Assembly (NCBI RefSeq): GCF_965243865.1
Contig: NZ_OZ251603.1
Span: forward strand, 3,658,001 to 3,722,000
DNA: 64,000 bases
Source: Hyphomicrobium_A sp965243865
GTDB taxonomy: Bacteria > Pseudomonadota > Alphaproteobacteria > Rhizobiales > Hyphomicrobiaceae
Reading direction: 5' to 3'
The position numbers and the translations under genes are program-made. Of the stretch, positions 1 through 8,654 are shown in pieces. Position 1 is the first letter of the stretch, and each line of letters opens with the position of its first letter. The notes under the pieces are model-generated. The model saw only the letters and a list, made by a program, of their open reading frames with translations, did not search any database and was not told the origin of the DNA.

Positions 1-92
1 AGGGCCACCGCGAAGGTGAGAAACAAGATCAGACCGACAGTGGCATCGGCTGTTGTTCTAAGGATCAACCTCGAGGGTCCCGCATTCGCCAT
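1..92 (-). CDS. N-terminus of a membrane protein (partial)
   Basis: An open frame on the minus strand starts with ATG at 92 and runs off the left edge. It encodes about 30 residues: a short polar start followed by a hydrophobic stretch (VGLILFLTFAVA), as expected for a first membrane segment. A purine-rich GAGAAGG lies about nine bases upstream of the ATG. The product is not identifiable from this piece. The start of a small membrane protein or transporter subunit is possible. It would be divergent from the aminotransferase gene to its right, with a shared upstream region at about 93-389. Confidence 0.4.
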   Translation of the reverse strand, partial: MANAGPSRLILRTTADATVGLILFLTFAVA

Positions 93-389
93 GGCATGAG
101 GCCTTCTCGCCTTGCGCAGGGAGTGATTCCACGCGCTTTTCATTCTGGGATCGTTGCCCCCGTTCGTGGCGGGCGTTGGGACACATTGTGGCGATTGCTG
201 CGTATTCTTTTGATTAATGCGGGTCCGCCCGGGCCTGTGGCGTGTTAGTCACTCGACCTTAGTCGAGCTAAGCATTTCCGGCATTCGACATGCGCTCATG
301 ACGCAACGACCGATGTATTGAAGTCACCGCGCGCTGCAGATAGTGTCCGCGCCGCTCGCGCCGAAAAAGCTATTCGAAAGGCTTTCACA

Positions 390-1592
390 ATGGGTTTCAT
401 CGCCGACAGCTTGAACCGCATTCAGCCCTCCGCCACCATCGCGGTCTCGACGAAAGCGCGGCAACTGAAAGCAACCGGCAGGGATGTCATCTCGCTGTCT
501 GCTGGCGAGCCTGACTTCGATACGCCCGATAACATCAAGCAAGCAGCCGTGAAGGCGCTCGCCGAGGGCCGCACCAAGTACACCGACGTCGACGGTACGC
601 CCGAACTCAAGGCGGCGATCGTGCGCAAGTTCAAGCGCGAGAACAATCTCGACTACAAGCCCAACCAGATCTCCGTCGGCACGGGCGGCAAGCAGGTGAT
701 CTACAACGCCCTGCTGGCGACATTGAACCCGGGCGACGAGGTGATCATCCCGGCGCCGTGCTGGGTGTCTTATGCTGACATCGTCATGCTCGCGGATGGC
801 AAGCCGGTGTTCGTCGACACGAAGATCGAGGACGGTTTCCGCCTGAAGCCGGAGGCGCTCGAAGCTGCCATCACCCCGAAGACGAAGTGGATTATCTTCA
901 ACTCGCCGTCGAACCCGACCGGCGCCGCGTATTCGCGCGACGAGATCAAGGTTCTGACCGACGTGCTCCTGAAGCACCCGGATGTCTGGATCCTGACCGA
1001 CGACATCTACGAGCACCTCCTCTATGACGGATTGAAGTTCCACACCATTGCCGAGGTGGAGCCCGGCCTCTTCGATCGCACTTTGACGGTCAACGGTCTC
1101 TCGAAGGCGTACTGCATGACCGGCTGGCGACTTGGTTATGCCGGCGGTCCGGTGAAGCTGATCGACGCCATGCGCAAGCTGCAGTCGCAGTCGACGTCTA
1201 ACCCGTGCTCGATCACTCAGGCGGCTGCAGTCGAGGCGCTGGACGGCCCGCAAGGCTTCATCGCCGAGAACAATGCCAAGTTCGTCGAGCGCCGCGATCT
1301 TGTCGTGTCGATGCTGAACCAGGCGGCCGGTCTCAAGTGTCCGAAGCCGGAAGGCGCATTCTACGTCTATCCGAGCTGCGCTGGCGCAATTGGAAAGACC
1401 ACCCCGTCAGGCAAGGTGATCGCCAACGACGAGGACTTCGTCACCGCGCTTCTGGAGGACGAAGGCGTCGCCGTCGTGCATGGCGCAGCGTTCGCATCCT
1501 CGCCGGCCTTCCGCGTCTCCTACGCGACCTCCAAGGAAATCCTCGAGGACGCCTGCCGGCGCATCCAGCGCTTCTGCGGCAACCTCCGCTGA
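390..1592 (+). CDS. aatA: Aspartate aminotransferase (class I, rhizobial AatA type)
   Basis: PLP-dependent transamination between aspartate and 2-oxoglutarate. Rhizobial homologues can also act on prephenate. The chosen ATG at 390 gives 400 residues, the usual family length. An upstream TTG at 318 would add 24 residues without homology, whereas AAAGG eight bases before 390 is a good ribosome site. The start (GFIADSLNRIQPSATIAVS) and GEPDFDTPDNIK match the family. PSNPTGA, the cofactor-contacting D-I-Y segment and the PLP lysine K239 in LSKAYCMTGWRLGY are all visible. The protein is cytosolic. The gene stands alone, with a divergent partial gene to the left. Confidence 0.93.
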   Translation: MGFIADSLNRIQPSATIAVSTKARQLKATGRDVISLSAGEPDFDTPDNIKQAAVKALAEGRTKYTDVDGTPELKAAIVRKFKRENNLDYKPNQISVGTGGKQVIYNALLATLNPGDEVIIPAPCWVSYADIVMLADGKPVFVDTKIEDGFRLKPEALEAAITPKTKWIIFNSPSNPTGAAYSRDEIKVLTDVLLKHPDVWILTDDIYEHLLYDGLKFHTIAEVEPGLFDRTLTVNGLSKAYCMTGWRLGYAGGPVKLIDAMRKLQSQSTSNPCSITQAAAVEALDGPQGFIAENNAKFVERRDLVVSMLNQAAGLKCPKPEGAFYVYPSCAGAIGKTTPSGKVIANDEDFVTALLEDEGVAVVHGAAFASSPAFRVSYATSKEILEDACRRIQRFCGNLR

Positions 1593-1726
1593 CGCCGCAG
1601 TGAGAAACGGCCGCGAGATTCAAGAGTGCAGTGCGTGTCGCTTCTGGCGGCTCGCCCTCGCGGCAACACTCATTGTCTTAGCGGCGAACTGGCTTCTCGC
1701 TTAGGGCTCTGGTGAGCAAATAAAAA

Positions 1727-1747
1727 GGGCGCGCAAATTGCGCGCCC
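1727..1747 (-). terminator. Intrinsic terminator for the 72-aa gene
   Basis: A perfect 8-bp stem, GGGCGCGC/GCGCGCCC, encloses AAATT. On the plus strand AAAAA (1722-1726) lies to its left, so a minus-strand transcript has a U-tract straight after the hairpin. It lies 22 bases past the stop of the minus-strand gene ending at 1770. Confidence 0.75.
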
Positions 1748-1769
1748 GCGGGGCGTCATCTCAGGGGCT

Positions 1770-1988
1770 TCAGGCGGCTGCCCGGTGTGCCCAATGCTCG
1801 GACATGAACTGCAACCACATACGGCGCACCGAACGCTGCGCACTGGCAATCTTGCCGCGCTGAACCGGCCGCACCACGATGGCTGTAGACGGCAGCCGCG
1901 CTGTCATCGGCCGCGTCTCAGCGACATCCTCTGCCGCCATGGCATAGCCCGCTGCATGGGCTGCCGACATGAGAGTCTTGATACTCAT
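1770..1988 (-). CDS. Small basic protein, 72 aa, unknown function
   Basis: Start is ATG at 1988, with AGAAGG six bases upstream (plus 1995-2000). The longer frame reaching 2045 lacks such a site. The product starts MSIKTLMSAAHAAGYAMAAE, is rich in Ala and Arg, and ends in a basic, Trp-containing tail (VRRMWLQFMSEHWAHRAAA). No signal peptide or membrane segment is evident. A terminator follows directly, which supports expression as a single-gene unit. I do not recognise the family. Confidence 0.6.
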   Translation of the reverse strand: MSIKTLMSAAHAAGYAMAAEDVAETRPMTARLPSTAIVVRPVQRGKIASAQRSVRRMWLQFMSEHWAHRAAA

Positions 1989-2319
1989 CGCACGCCTTCT
2001 CTTTCTGGGCTGCCTGCCGCAGGCTGCCCTGGCTCTCCGCTGCACGAACCAGTGAATTCATAATGAGCCAATTAGGTTCCCGAGCAAGTAATTTCGATTG
2101 TGCTGCGCAGTACTGGAGAGATGAATTCTTCGCTGACGTTGTGCGCTGCAATATTCAAGCTTTTATGACTTACCTCAACAACTCGACGATCTTTTGCAGT
2201 TCGCCTCTTGCAAGCAATCCCGCGCGGCGCGAACATTAATCTAGTCGCGCTCCTCCTAGAGGCGCGAGGCGCGCGACCGCGACGCGGGTGCGTGCGCCTC
2301 CAACCAAGGAGGAAAGCAG
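1989..2319. other. Intergenic region between divergent genes
   Basis: About 330 bp between the 72-aa gene and the EF-G-like gene. The middle part (about 2050-2210) is clearly AT-richer than its surroundings and probably carries promoters in both directions. A GTCGCGC...GCGCGAC inverted repeat lies just upstream of the EF-G-like gene. I see no convincing gene. Confidence 0.5.
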
Positions 2320-4386
2320 ATGGCACAGTCCGAAGTCCCTAAAGCGGGAGCCAATGGGAGCGCCCGCTCCCGCTGCATCGCACTTGTCGGTCCCTACCTC
2401 AGCGGCAAGACTACTCTCCTCGAAAGCATCCTGGCCCGCACAGGCGCCATTCTCCGCCAAGGCAGTGTTTCTGACCGAACCTCGGTCGGTGATGCGAGCC
2501 CCGAGGCCCGCGACCACGGGATGAGCGTGTCCCTCAACGTCGCCGACACCGACTTCCTCGGCGACAACTTCACCTTCATCGATTGCCCAGGTTCGATCGA
2601 GTTCCAGCATGAAGGCGCCGTCGCGCTCACCGCCTGCGATGCCGCCGTCGTCGTCTGTGAAGCCGATGCAAGACGTGTCCCCTCGCTGCAGATCATTCTC
2701 AAGCAGCTCGAAGACCGCCGCATCCCTCACTTCCTGTTCCTCAATAAGATCGACGAGTCCGGACTTCCCCTGCGCGAGCTGATCCCGCTCTTGCAGCCCG
2801 CGAGCGCGCGGCCTCTTGTCCTGCGGCAGATCCCCATCCGCGAGAACGGCGCCGTCACCGGCTTCGTCGATCTCGCCTCAGAGCGCGCCTTCGTCTACCG
2901 CACCAACGCGCCCTCCGAGATTGTCGAGCTGCCAAGCTCCATTTCCGAGCGCGAGAAGGAAGCCCGCTTCCATATGCTCGAGCAGCTCGCCGACTACGAC
3001 GACGTATTGATGGAGCAGTTGCTGTCTGACCTGCCGACGCCGCGCGACAAGATCTTCGATGATCTGACGCAGGAGTTCCGCGATGGGCTCATCTGCCCGG
3101 TCCTGATCGGCTCGGCACGTGAGAATCACGGCGTCTTCCGGCTGCTGAAGGCCCTCCGGCACGAGGCGCCGACAGTCGAGACGACGGCACGCCGCTTGAA
3201 GCTCGAAAACGCCAAATCCGCAGCCTACGTCACGAAGACGCTGCATACCGCGCACGGCGGAAAGCTGTCATTGGTGCGCGTACTCACCGGGGAGTTCGGC
3301 GATGGCACCACCGTCACCGGACCGGACGGCCGCGATGAACGCGCCGCCGGTGTCTTCGCCCTCCGCGGCGAAGAGCCAATAAAACGTGGCCCCGCGTCCG
3401 CCGGCGAAACGGTCGCGCTCGGCCGCCTCGAAGGCATCAAGACAGGCGATACCATCAGTGCCGAGAAAGGCGGCGCGATCCAGGCGAAGGGCCCTGCTGC
3501 GCTGCCTCCGGTGTTCGCCATCGGTCTCGGACTGAAAGACCGCAAGGACGAGGTGAAGCTGACGACGGCCCTCGCCAAATTGCTCGAGGACGATCCCTCG
3601 CTATCCATCGAGACCAATAGCGACACGCATCAATTGCTATTGTTGGGGCAGGGCGAAATGCACCTGCGCGTTTCGCTCGAGCGTCTGCAGCGCAAATACG
3701 GCGTCGCCGTCGAGCGTCAGCCGCGCCTCGTCCCCTATAAGGAGACAATCCGCGAAGCCACCCAGGTCCGCGGGCGCCATAAGAAGCAATCGGGCGGCCA
3801 CGGCCAGTTCGGCGACGTCGTACTGGAAATCAAACCGCAACCGCGCGGCGCCGGGTTTGCGTTCTCGGAAAAGATCACCGGAGGCGTCGTACCGCGCCAG
3901 TTCATCCCGTCTGTCGAGACCGGGGTGAAGGACTTCCTACAGCACGGACCTCTGGGCTTCCCTGTGGTCGACGTATCGGTGACGTTGCTCGATGGCTCGT
4001 ACCACACGGTCGATTCATCCGACATGGCGTTCCGCCAGGCGGCGCGCATCGGCATGTCGGATGGATTACCGAAGTGCTCGCCGGTTCTATTGGAGCCGGT
4101 CATGGCGGTCGAGATCGCGGTGCCGAGCGAGGCGACGGCCCGCGTCAACGCCATCATCGCGCAACGCCGCGGGCAGATCCTCGGCTTCGACTCCCGTGAG
4201 GGCTGGAACGGCTGGGACGTCGTGCAGGCGCAGATGCCGGCCTCCGAGATGGAGAGCCTTATCGTTGACTTGCGCTCGGCCACCTCGGGCGTGGGCACCT
4301 ACACCGCCCAATTCGATCACCTCGCCGAACTCAGCGGCAGGCTGGCCGACCAAGTGCTCTCAGCCCATCGTCCCGCCGCGGAGTAG
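2320..4386 (+). CDS. Elongation factor G-like translational GTPase (paralogue)
   Basis: 688 residues with EF-G architecture: a GTPase domain (about 18-280), then domain II and EF-G domains III-V. A strong AAGGAGG (2306-2312) fixes the start. G1 is GPYLSGKT (24-31) and G4 is NKID (142-145). The G3 motif is unusual: canonical D-T-P-G-H is D-C-P-G-S here (88-92), so Ser92 replaces the GTP-hydrolysis histidine. The switch I marker is also altered (RDHGMSVS). The protein may bind ribosomes with slow GTP turnover or act as a stress/recycling paralogue; I infer that only from these changes. It is isolated, away from any str operon, so it is unlikely to be the housekeeping fusA. Confidence 0.85.
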   Translation: MAQSEVPKAGANGSARSRCIALVGPYLSGKTTLLESILARTGAILRQGSVSDRTSVGDASPEARDHGMSVSLNVADTDFLGDNFTFIDCPGSIEFQHEGAVALTACDAAVVVCEADARRVPSLQIILKQLEDRRIPHFLFLNKIDESGLPLRELIPLLQPASARPLVLRQIPIRENGAVTGFVDLASERAFVYRTNAPSEIVELPSSISEREKEARFHMLEQLADYDDVLMEQLLSDLPTPRDKIFDDLTQEFRDGLICPVLIGSARENHGVFRLLKALRHEAPTVETTARRLKLENAKSAAYVTKTLHTAHGGKLSLVRVLTGEFGDGTTVTGPDGRDERAAGVFALRGEEPIKRGPASAGETVALGRLEGIKTGDTISAEKGGAIQAKGPAALPPVFAIGLGLKDRKDEVKLTTALAKLLEDDPSLSIETNSDTHQLLLLGQGEMHLRVSLERLQRKYGVAVERQPRLVPYKETIREATQVRGRHKKQSGGHGQFGDVVLEIKPQPRGAGFAFSEKITGGVVPRQFIPSVETGVKDFLQHGPLGFPVVDVSVTLLDGSYHTVDSSDMAFRQAARIGMSDGLPKCSPVLLEPVMAVEIAVPSEATARVNAIIAQRRGQILGFDSREGWNGWDVVQAQMPASEMESLIVDLRSATSGVGTYTAQFDHLAELSGRLADQVLSAHRPAAE

Positions 4387-4396
4387 GGTTCGAGAA

Positions 4397-4550
4397 CTGT
4401 CATCCCGGGCGACGCGACCCCGGCCTTGCGCCGAGGGAGCGAGACCCGGGACCTAGCGCAGAAGGCGCCGAAGGCACTATAGAGGCTTCGCCAGCTTAGT
4501 GCTGGGCCGCGGACAGCGGCTCGAATTTCCCGCCGCTTGCGGGATGACAG
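4397..4550. repeat. REP-like element with 10-bp terminal inverted repeats
   Basis: CTGTCATCCC at 4397-4406 is matched by its exact reverse complement GGGATGACAG at 4541-4550. The 154-bp interior contains further GC-rich inverted segments (CCCGGG around 4404 and 4446). It fills the whole gap between the EF-G-like gene and crcB. There is no ORF inside, so it looks like a non-coding dispersed palindromic element and not an insertion sequence. Confidence 0.6.
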
Positions 4551-4585
4551 GTTGGTGTGAACCGAAAAGTCGTCGCGGAGGAACT

Positions 4586-4978
4586 GTGCACCCCTACATC
4601 TGGATCGCCGCCGGCAGCGCGCTGGGCGGCATGGCGCGGTACTGGTGCACGGGAGCTATGGCTCGCCTGTTAGGAGAGACGTTCCCCTGGGGCACGTTGG
4701 TGATCAACATCTTGGGCTCGTTCATCATCGGCTTCTTCGTTGCCCTCACCAGCCCGGAAGGCGGCCGCTACGTCGTCGATCCGAACATGCGCGCGCTGGT
4801 GACCGTCGGTTTCTGCGGCGGGTTCACCACTTTCTCGGCCTTCAGCCTGCAAACCATGGTGCTGATGCAGGAGGGGGAATGGCTGCAAGCTGGCGGCTAT
4901 ATCCTCGGCTCGGTGGCTCTGTGCCTGCTGTTCGTCTGGCTCGGCAACGCCATCGCGACGCAGCTCAACCCGTTGTAG
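4586..4978 (+). CDS. crcB: Fluoride ion channel CrcB/Fluc
   Basis: Small four-helix membrane protein that exports toxic fluoride as a dual-topology dimer. The GTG at 4586, preceded by GGAGGA, gives 130 residues, normal for the family. A longer reading from 4499 would begin inside the repeat element. Family hallmarks are visible: GGMARYW near the N-terminus, GTLVINILGSFIIGF, and the pore segment GFCGGFTTFSAFSLQT with its phenylalanines. A last hydrophobic helix ends LFVWLGNAIA. No fluoride riboswitch is evident upstream. Confidence 0.92.
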   Translation: MHPYIWIAAGSALGGMARYWCTGAMARLLGETFPWGTLVINILGSFIIGFFVALTSPEGGRYVVDPNMRALVTVGFCGGFTTFSAFSLQTMVLMQEGEWLQAGGYILGSVALCLLFVWLGNAIATQLNPL

Positions 4979-5037
4979 GTTAATCCGTGTGGGGAGCGTT
5001 GAGGCTTCCTTTGCTGTTGTGATCCTATCAATGAGCC

Positions 5038-6462
5038 ATGGCAGGCTCCGATCGCGCGTCATATGCAACTGGCTTTTCCGACCTCGATGACGAGGTCGGG
5101 CCGATCCCGTTGGTCGTACGCGGCGAGTTCCCGGCGTGGCTCCAGGGCACGCTGCTGCGCAACGGTCCGGCGAAGTTCGACATTGGCAGCACCACCGTCA
5201 ATCACTGGTTCGACGGTCTGGCGATGCTGCATCGCTTCGAGTTCGGCGGCGGCAACGTCACTTATACCAACCGCTTCTTGCGGTCCGAGGCCTTCACTGA
5301 ATCAGTGGCCGAAGGCCATCTGGCGCTCGGCGGCTTCGCAACGGACCCATGCCGCACCCTGTTCCAGCGCGTCGCTTCCGTCTTCTCACCGCACTACACC
5401 GACAACGGTAACGTCAACATCGACGTGTTCGGCGGCGCGACCGTAGCGCTGACCGAAACGACGTTGCCCGTGCGCTTTGATCCGCAAACGCTTGCGACCA
5501 TGGGCCAAGCGCCCATCAGTGCCGACGTCGGAGGCCAGCTCTCGATTGCCCACCCGCACCACGACAAAGCGCGCGGGTGCCGGTTCAGTTACGTCGTCCA
5601 GTTCGGGCCCCACTCGCACTACCGCCTGTTCGCCATCCCCGACGATGGCTCGCCCGAACGCGTCATAGCTGAGATTCCCGTCGACAAGCCCGCCTACATG
5701 CACTCGTTTGCGATGACCGAGCGCTATCTCATCCTCACCGAGTTTCCGCTCGTCGTCGACCCGCTGAAGCTGCTGCTCGCACTTTCGCCCTTCATTCGCA
5801 ATTACGAATGGCAGCCGGAGCGTGGTTTACGCTTCCGCGTGTTCGACAAGGACAGCGGCGAGTTGATCGCTTCGCGCGCCGCGAAGGCGGCGTTCGCATT
5901 CCATCACATCAATGCCTTCGAGGATGGCGACAACCTCCAGATCGACGCCAGCGTCTACGACGACCCGACCATCATCGATCAGGTATATCTGGCGCCACTC
6001 CGCGCTGGCGAGCCAATTGCCGCGATCGGTCGCCCGATACGCTTTACGCTCTCGCTCGACGATGATGCCCCCGTCACCAGTACAGTCATCGTCGATGAAA
6101 TGCTCGAGCTGCCGCGCATGGACTACGGCCGTTGCGCAGGTCGTCCCTACCGCTACATCTGGGGCGCCGGACAATCGCCCGGCGGCGTCTTTCTCGACAG
6201 CATCGTCCGTGTCGATGTAGCCAAGGGCGAGACCAGCCGCTGGTTCGCCGAGGGGTGCTTCCCGGGCGAACCCGTATTCGTAAGCAGGCCTGGAGCGGAG
6301 CAGGAAGGCGAGGGCGTTCTCCTCTCCGTTGTGCTCGATGCCATCAGCGGCACATCCTTCCTGCTGCTGCTCGATGCGCGCACGCTTTCTGAGATCGCGC
6401 GCGCGCAATGCCCCCACAAAATCCCCTTCGGCCTCCACGGCAACTTCTATCCCGCCACGTAA
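5038..6462 (+). CDS. Carotenoid oxygenase (RPE65/CCD family)
   Basis: 474-residue iron-dependent dioxygenase of the carotenoid or lignostilbene cleavage family. It opens with the typical PAWLQGTLLRNGPAKFD and HWFDGLAMLHRF. The four expected iron-ligand histidines are represented by AHPHHD, YMHSFAMTE, FHHINAFED and the C-terminal GLHGNFYPAT. The substrate cannot be read from sequence: a carotenoid or a stilbene-like phenolic are both possible. No signal peptide is present, so it should be cytosolic or peripheral to the membrane. No strong ribosome site precedes the ATG at 5038, so the start is moderately certain. It stands alone between crcB and the catalase-like gene. Confidence 0.85.
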   Translation: MAGSDRASYATGFSDLDDEVGPIPLVVRGEFPAWLQGTLLRNGPAKFDIGSTTVNHWFDGLAMLHRFEFGGGNVTYTNRFLRSEAFTESVAEGHLALGGFATDPCRTLFQRVASVFSPHYTDNGNVNIDVFGGATVALTETTLPVRFDPQTLATMGQAPISADVGGQLSIAHPHHDKARGCRFSYVVQFGPHSHYRLFAIPDDGSPERVIAEIPVDKPAYMHSFAMTERYLILTEFPLVVDPLKLLLALSPFIRNYEWQPERGLRFRVFDKDSGELIASRAAKAAFAFHHINAFEDGDNLQIDASVYDDPTIIDQVYLAPLRAGEPIAAIGRPIRFTLSLDDDAPVTSTVIVDEMLELPRMDYGRCAGRPYRYIWGAGQSPGGVFLDSIVRVDVAKGETSRWFAEGCFPGEPVFVSRPGAEQEGEGVLLSVVLDAISGTSFLLLLDARTLSEIARAQCPHKIPFGLHGNFYPAT

Positions 6463-6577
6463 GTCAGCTGCGACATTGCGGTGGTGTAGCCGTTGACACA
6501 AACGTGTCGGCGGCGACGAATATCGTGCGTTACCGATTAGCCAGGCAACGTTCCGAGCCATATGGGAGACGGGAATA

Positions 6578-7543
6578 ATGGGTAGGTCACGACGAGTTGG
6601 CATGGCCGCACTATCGTTGGTGCTGCTGGCGGCACCGGCTTCTGCCGAGGACTCTGAACCCGAAAAGCTCATCAACGCGCTCAACAACTTGTTCGGCGCT
6701 CACGCGAAGATGCGCGCAGCCCACACCAAGGGCATCTGCATCAAAGGCAATTTCACCCCGACCCCAGAAGCGGCGAGCCTTAGCAAGGCGCCACAGTTCG
6801 CGGCTCCCGTGCAGCTCATCGGCCGCTTCTCGCTCGGCGGCGGCAACCCGATGGCATCCGACAGCCAGAAGGACAACGTGCGCGGCATCGCCATGCACTT
6901 TCAGTTGCCCGACGGCAGCAACTCCGATCTGCTCTTGATCTCGGCGCCCATCTTCGCGGCCAAGACGCCCGAGGATTTTCTCGCGCTGCTGACGGCCGTC
7001 GCCAGCAAGGACAAAGACAAGATCGGTGCCTACTTCAAGGAGCACCCTGAGTCTACGCGCCAGGGCGCTTGGTTGAAGGCACGCCCGACACCCGCCAGCT
7101 ACGCCACGGCCGATTATTTCGGCGTGCACACGTTCTACCTCACCAACGCCAAGGGCGAGCGCCAGGCTGTGAAGTGGAAGGCCGAGCCGGTCGGCGGCTT
7201 CGTCGGCCTCAGCGACAAAGACGCCGAAGCGAAAGGCACCGACTTCTACGCCAAGGAGCTCAACGACAAGTTCGCCAAAGGGCCCGTCGCCTTCAATCTC
7301 TATGCTGTCCTCGGCCAGCCCGGCGATCAGGACGACGACCCGACCGCCGAATGGCCCGCGGACCGCAAGAGCGTGAAAGTCGGCACCATCTCGTTCAGCG
7401 GCCTTGAGCCGGCTGCAACGTGCGATGAGGGTATCTTCGATCCCAACGTCGTCGCCGATGGGATCGAGCCTTCGCCCAACGACAAGATCCTGCCGATGCG
7501 CTCGCTTGACTACGCCGTCTCGTTCGGACGCCGCACCCAGTAA
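6578..7543 (+). CDS. Periplasmic catalase-related haem peroxidase (SrpA-like)
   Basis: 321 residues with a Sec signal peptide (GMAALSLVLLAAPASAED). The mature part is a small catalase fold: AAHTKGICIKGNF carries the distal histidine, followed by RFSLGGGNP and a haem-side YFGVHTFYLTN segment. It lacks the extended arms and C-terminal domain of full catalases, so it matches the catalase-family peroxidase group. It would consume peroxide in the periplasm. It converges on the msr operon, so exported peroxide and methionine-sulfoxide defences sit together. GGGA-rich sequence precedes the ATG. Confidence 0.85.
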   Translation: MGRSRRVGMAALSLVLLAAPASAEDSEPEKLINALNNLFGAHAKMRAAHTKGICIKGNFTPTPEAASLSKAPQFAAPVQLIGRFSLGGGNPMASDSQKDNVRGIAMHFQLPDGSNSDLLLISAPIFAAKTPEDFLALLTAVASKDKDKIGAYFKEHPESTRQGAWLKARPTPASYATADYFGVHTFYLTNAKGERQAVKWKAEPVGGFVGLSDKDAEAKGTDFYAKELNDKFAKGPVAFNLYAVLGQPGDQDDDPTAEWPADRKSVKVGTISFSGLEPAATCDEGIFDPNVVADGIEPSPNDKILPMRSLDYAVSFGRRTQ

Positions 7544-7550
7544 CGCTACG

Positions 7551-7580
7551 CGGCGGCGCGCTCTCTCTAGTGCGCCGCCG
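7551..7580. terminator. Hairpin between convergent peroxidase and msrA genes
   Basis: CGGCGGCGC (7551-7559) and GCGCCGCCG (7572-7580) form a perfect 9-bp stem with a 12-base loop. One arm covers the last codons of msrA. There is no long T-run, only TCTCTCT in the loop, so the termination role is inferred from position. Confidence 0.4.
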
Positions 7581-8217
7581 TATCGGCCTCCGCGCCCCAG
7601 ATCTCCTTCAGCCGCGCATCGCGCCGGCAACCGACGCGATAGCGCTTGTAGTAAGCTTCGTTGTTGTTGTGGAAGTTCTGGTGATAGTCCTCCGCGGCGG
7701 TGAACGGCCCGGCATCGATGATCTCAACGGCAATCGGAGTAGAGAAGCGGTGGCTCCCATCCAGCGACGCCTTGCTCTGCTGCGCGATCTGTTTCTGCTG
7801 CGGCGTATGCGCGAAAATCACCGGACGATATTCATCGCCGCGGTCACAGAACTGCCCGCCGCTGTCGAGCAGATCAATGTGATGCCAGTAGTAGTCGACG
7901 AGCTGCCCGTAGCTCACGACCTTCGGATCATAGGTAACCTGCACGCTCTCGGCGTGCCCCGTCTTGCCGCTTGAGACCTGGGCATAGGTCGGGTTCGCGG
8001 TGTGCCCGCCCATGAAGCCCGACGTTGTCGATTTGACGCCCGGCACCTTGTCGAAATCATACTCCATCGACCAGAAGCATCCGCCCGCAAACGTAGCGAC
8101 GGACAACGTCTCCGCAGCTGCGGATGGAGGTGTCGCCGTCGAAGCACCGTACGACGGGGACATAGCGAAGCTTGCCGCCGCGACGATAACCGCGGCGCTG
8201 AGGGGGATAAGGCGCAT
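7567..8217 (-). CDS. msrA: Exported peptide-methionine (S)-S-oxide reductase MsrA
   Basis: 216 residues. Reduces methionine-S-sulfoxide in oxidised proteins. The ATG at 8217 follows AGGA by nine bases and lies ten bases after the stop of the YkvA-like gene. An N-terminal hydrophobic segment (IPLSAAVIVAAASFAMSPSYGAS) predicts export. The catalytic cysteine is C47 in AGGCFWSMEYDF. GHAESVQVTYD and EDYHQNFHNNN are family motifs. It is the last gene of an msrB-ykvA-like-msrA operon. Confidence 0.92.
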   Translation of the reverse strand: MRLIPLSAAVIVAAASFAMSPSYGASTATPPSAAAETLSVATFAGGCFWSMEYDFDKVPGVKSTTSGFMGGHTANPTYAQVSSGKTGHAESVQVTYDPKVVSYGQLVDYYWHHIDLLDSGGQFCDRGDEYRPVIFAHTPQQKQIAQQSKASLDGSHRFSTPIAVEIIDAGPFTAAEDYHQNFHNNNEAYYKRYRVGCRRDARLKEIWGAEADTAAH

Positions 8218-8227
8218 GGCAGTTGTC

Positions 8228-8632
8228 CTACTTGGTTTCGAGGTAGCGAAGCCCCGCGCCAATGGCGACTAGCGCAAGGCCAATCCAGATAGCGATGATC
8301 ACGGCAGCCGCACCCCGGCTCGGAGCAAGGCGCGCGTCGGTTGCGGTCGCGCGATGCTCGGCGAGCACGTCCGCGGGAATGAGCCGAACCGCCAGAAGAA
8401 TTCCCAGAGGAACTAAAATGAGGTCGTCGAGGTATCCAATCACCGGAACGAAATCCGGGATCAGGTCGATCGGCGACAGCGCATAGGCTGCAACGGCCAG
8501 CGCTACCGCTTTGGCATACCAAGGCACGCGCGGATCACGCGCCGATAGATAAAGCGCATGCACGTCGCGCTTGATGCTGCGCGCCCAGCTGCGCAGGCGC
8601 CCCATGATCGAAGCATCGGCCGATGTCGTCAT
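8228..8632 (-). CDS. YkvA/DUF1232 small membrane protein
   Basis: 134 residues. The ATG at 8632 has GGAGG seven bases upstream; a GTG at 8662 would overlap msrB and is less likely. The DUF1232 core is visible as DPRVPWYAKAVALAVAAY followed by LSPIDLIPDFVPVIGYLDD. The N-terminus is basic, and a second hydrophobic helix lies near the C-terminus (AAAVIIAIWIGLALVAIGAG). The biochemical role of this family is unknown. Its position between two exported methionine-sulfoxide reductases suggests shared expression with envelope repair, which is inference only. Confidence 0.85.
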   Translation of the reverse strand: MTTSADASIMGRLRSWARSIKRDVHALYLSARDPRVPWYAKAVALAVAAYALSPIDLIPDFVPVIGYLDDLILVPLGILLAVRLIPADVLAEHRATATDARLAPSRGAAAVIIAIWIGLALVAIGAGLRYLETK

Positions 8633-8654
8633 CAGAGCGCCTCCGCTGGTCGGT

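Noticed and set aside
1600..1704. Possible 34-codon membrane peptide (GTG start) after aatA
   Set aside because: It has a plausible hydrophobic helix (RLALAATLIVLAANWLLA) but no good ribosome site and no independent support; kept only as a note.
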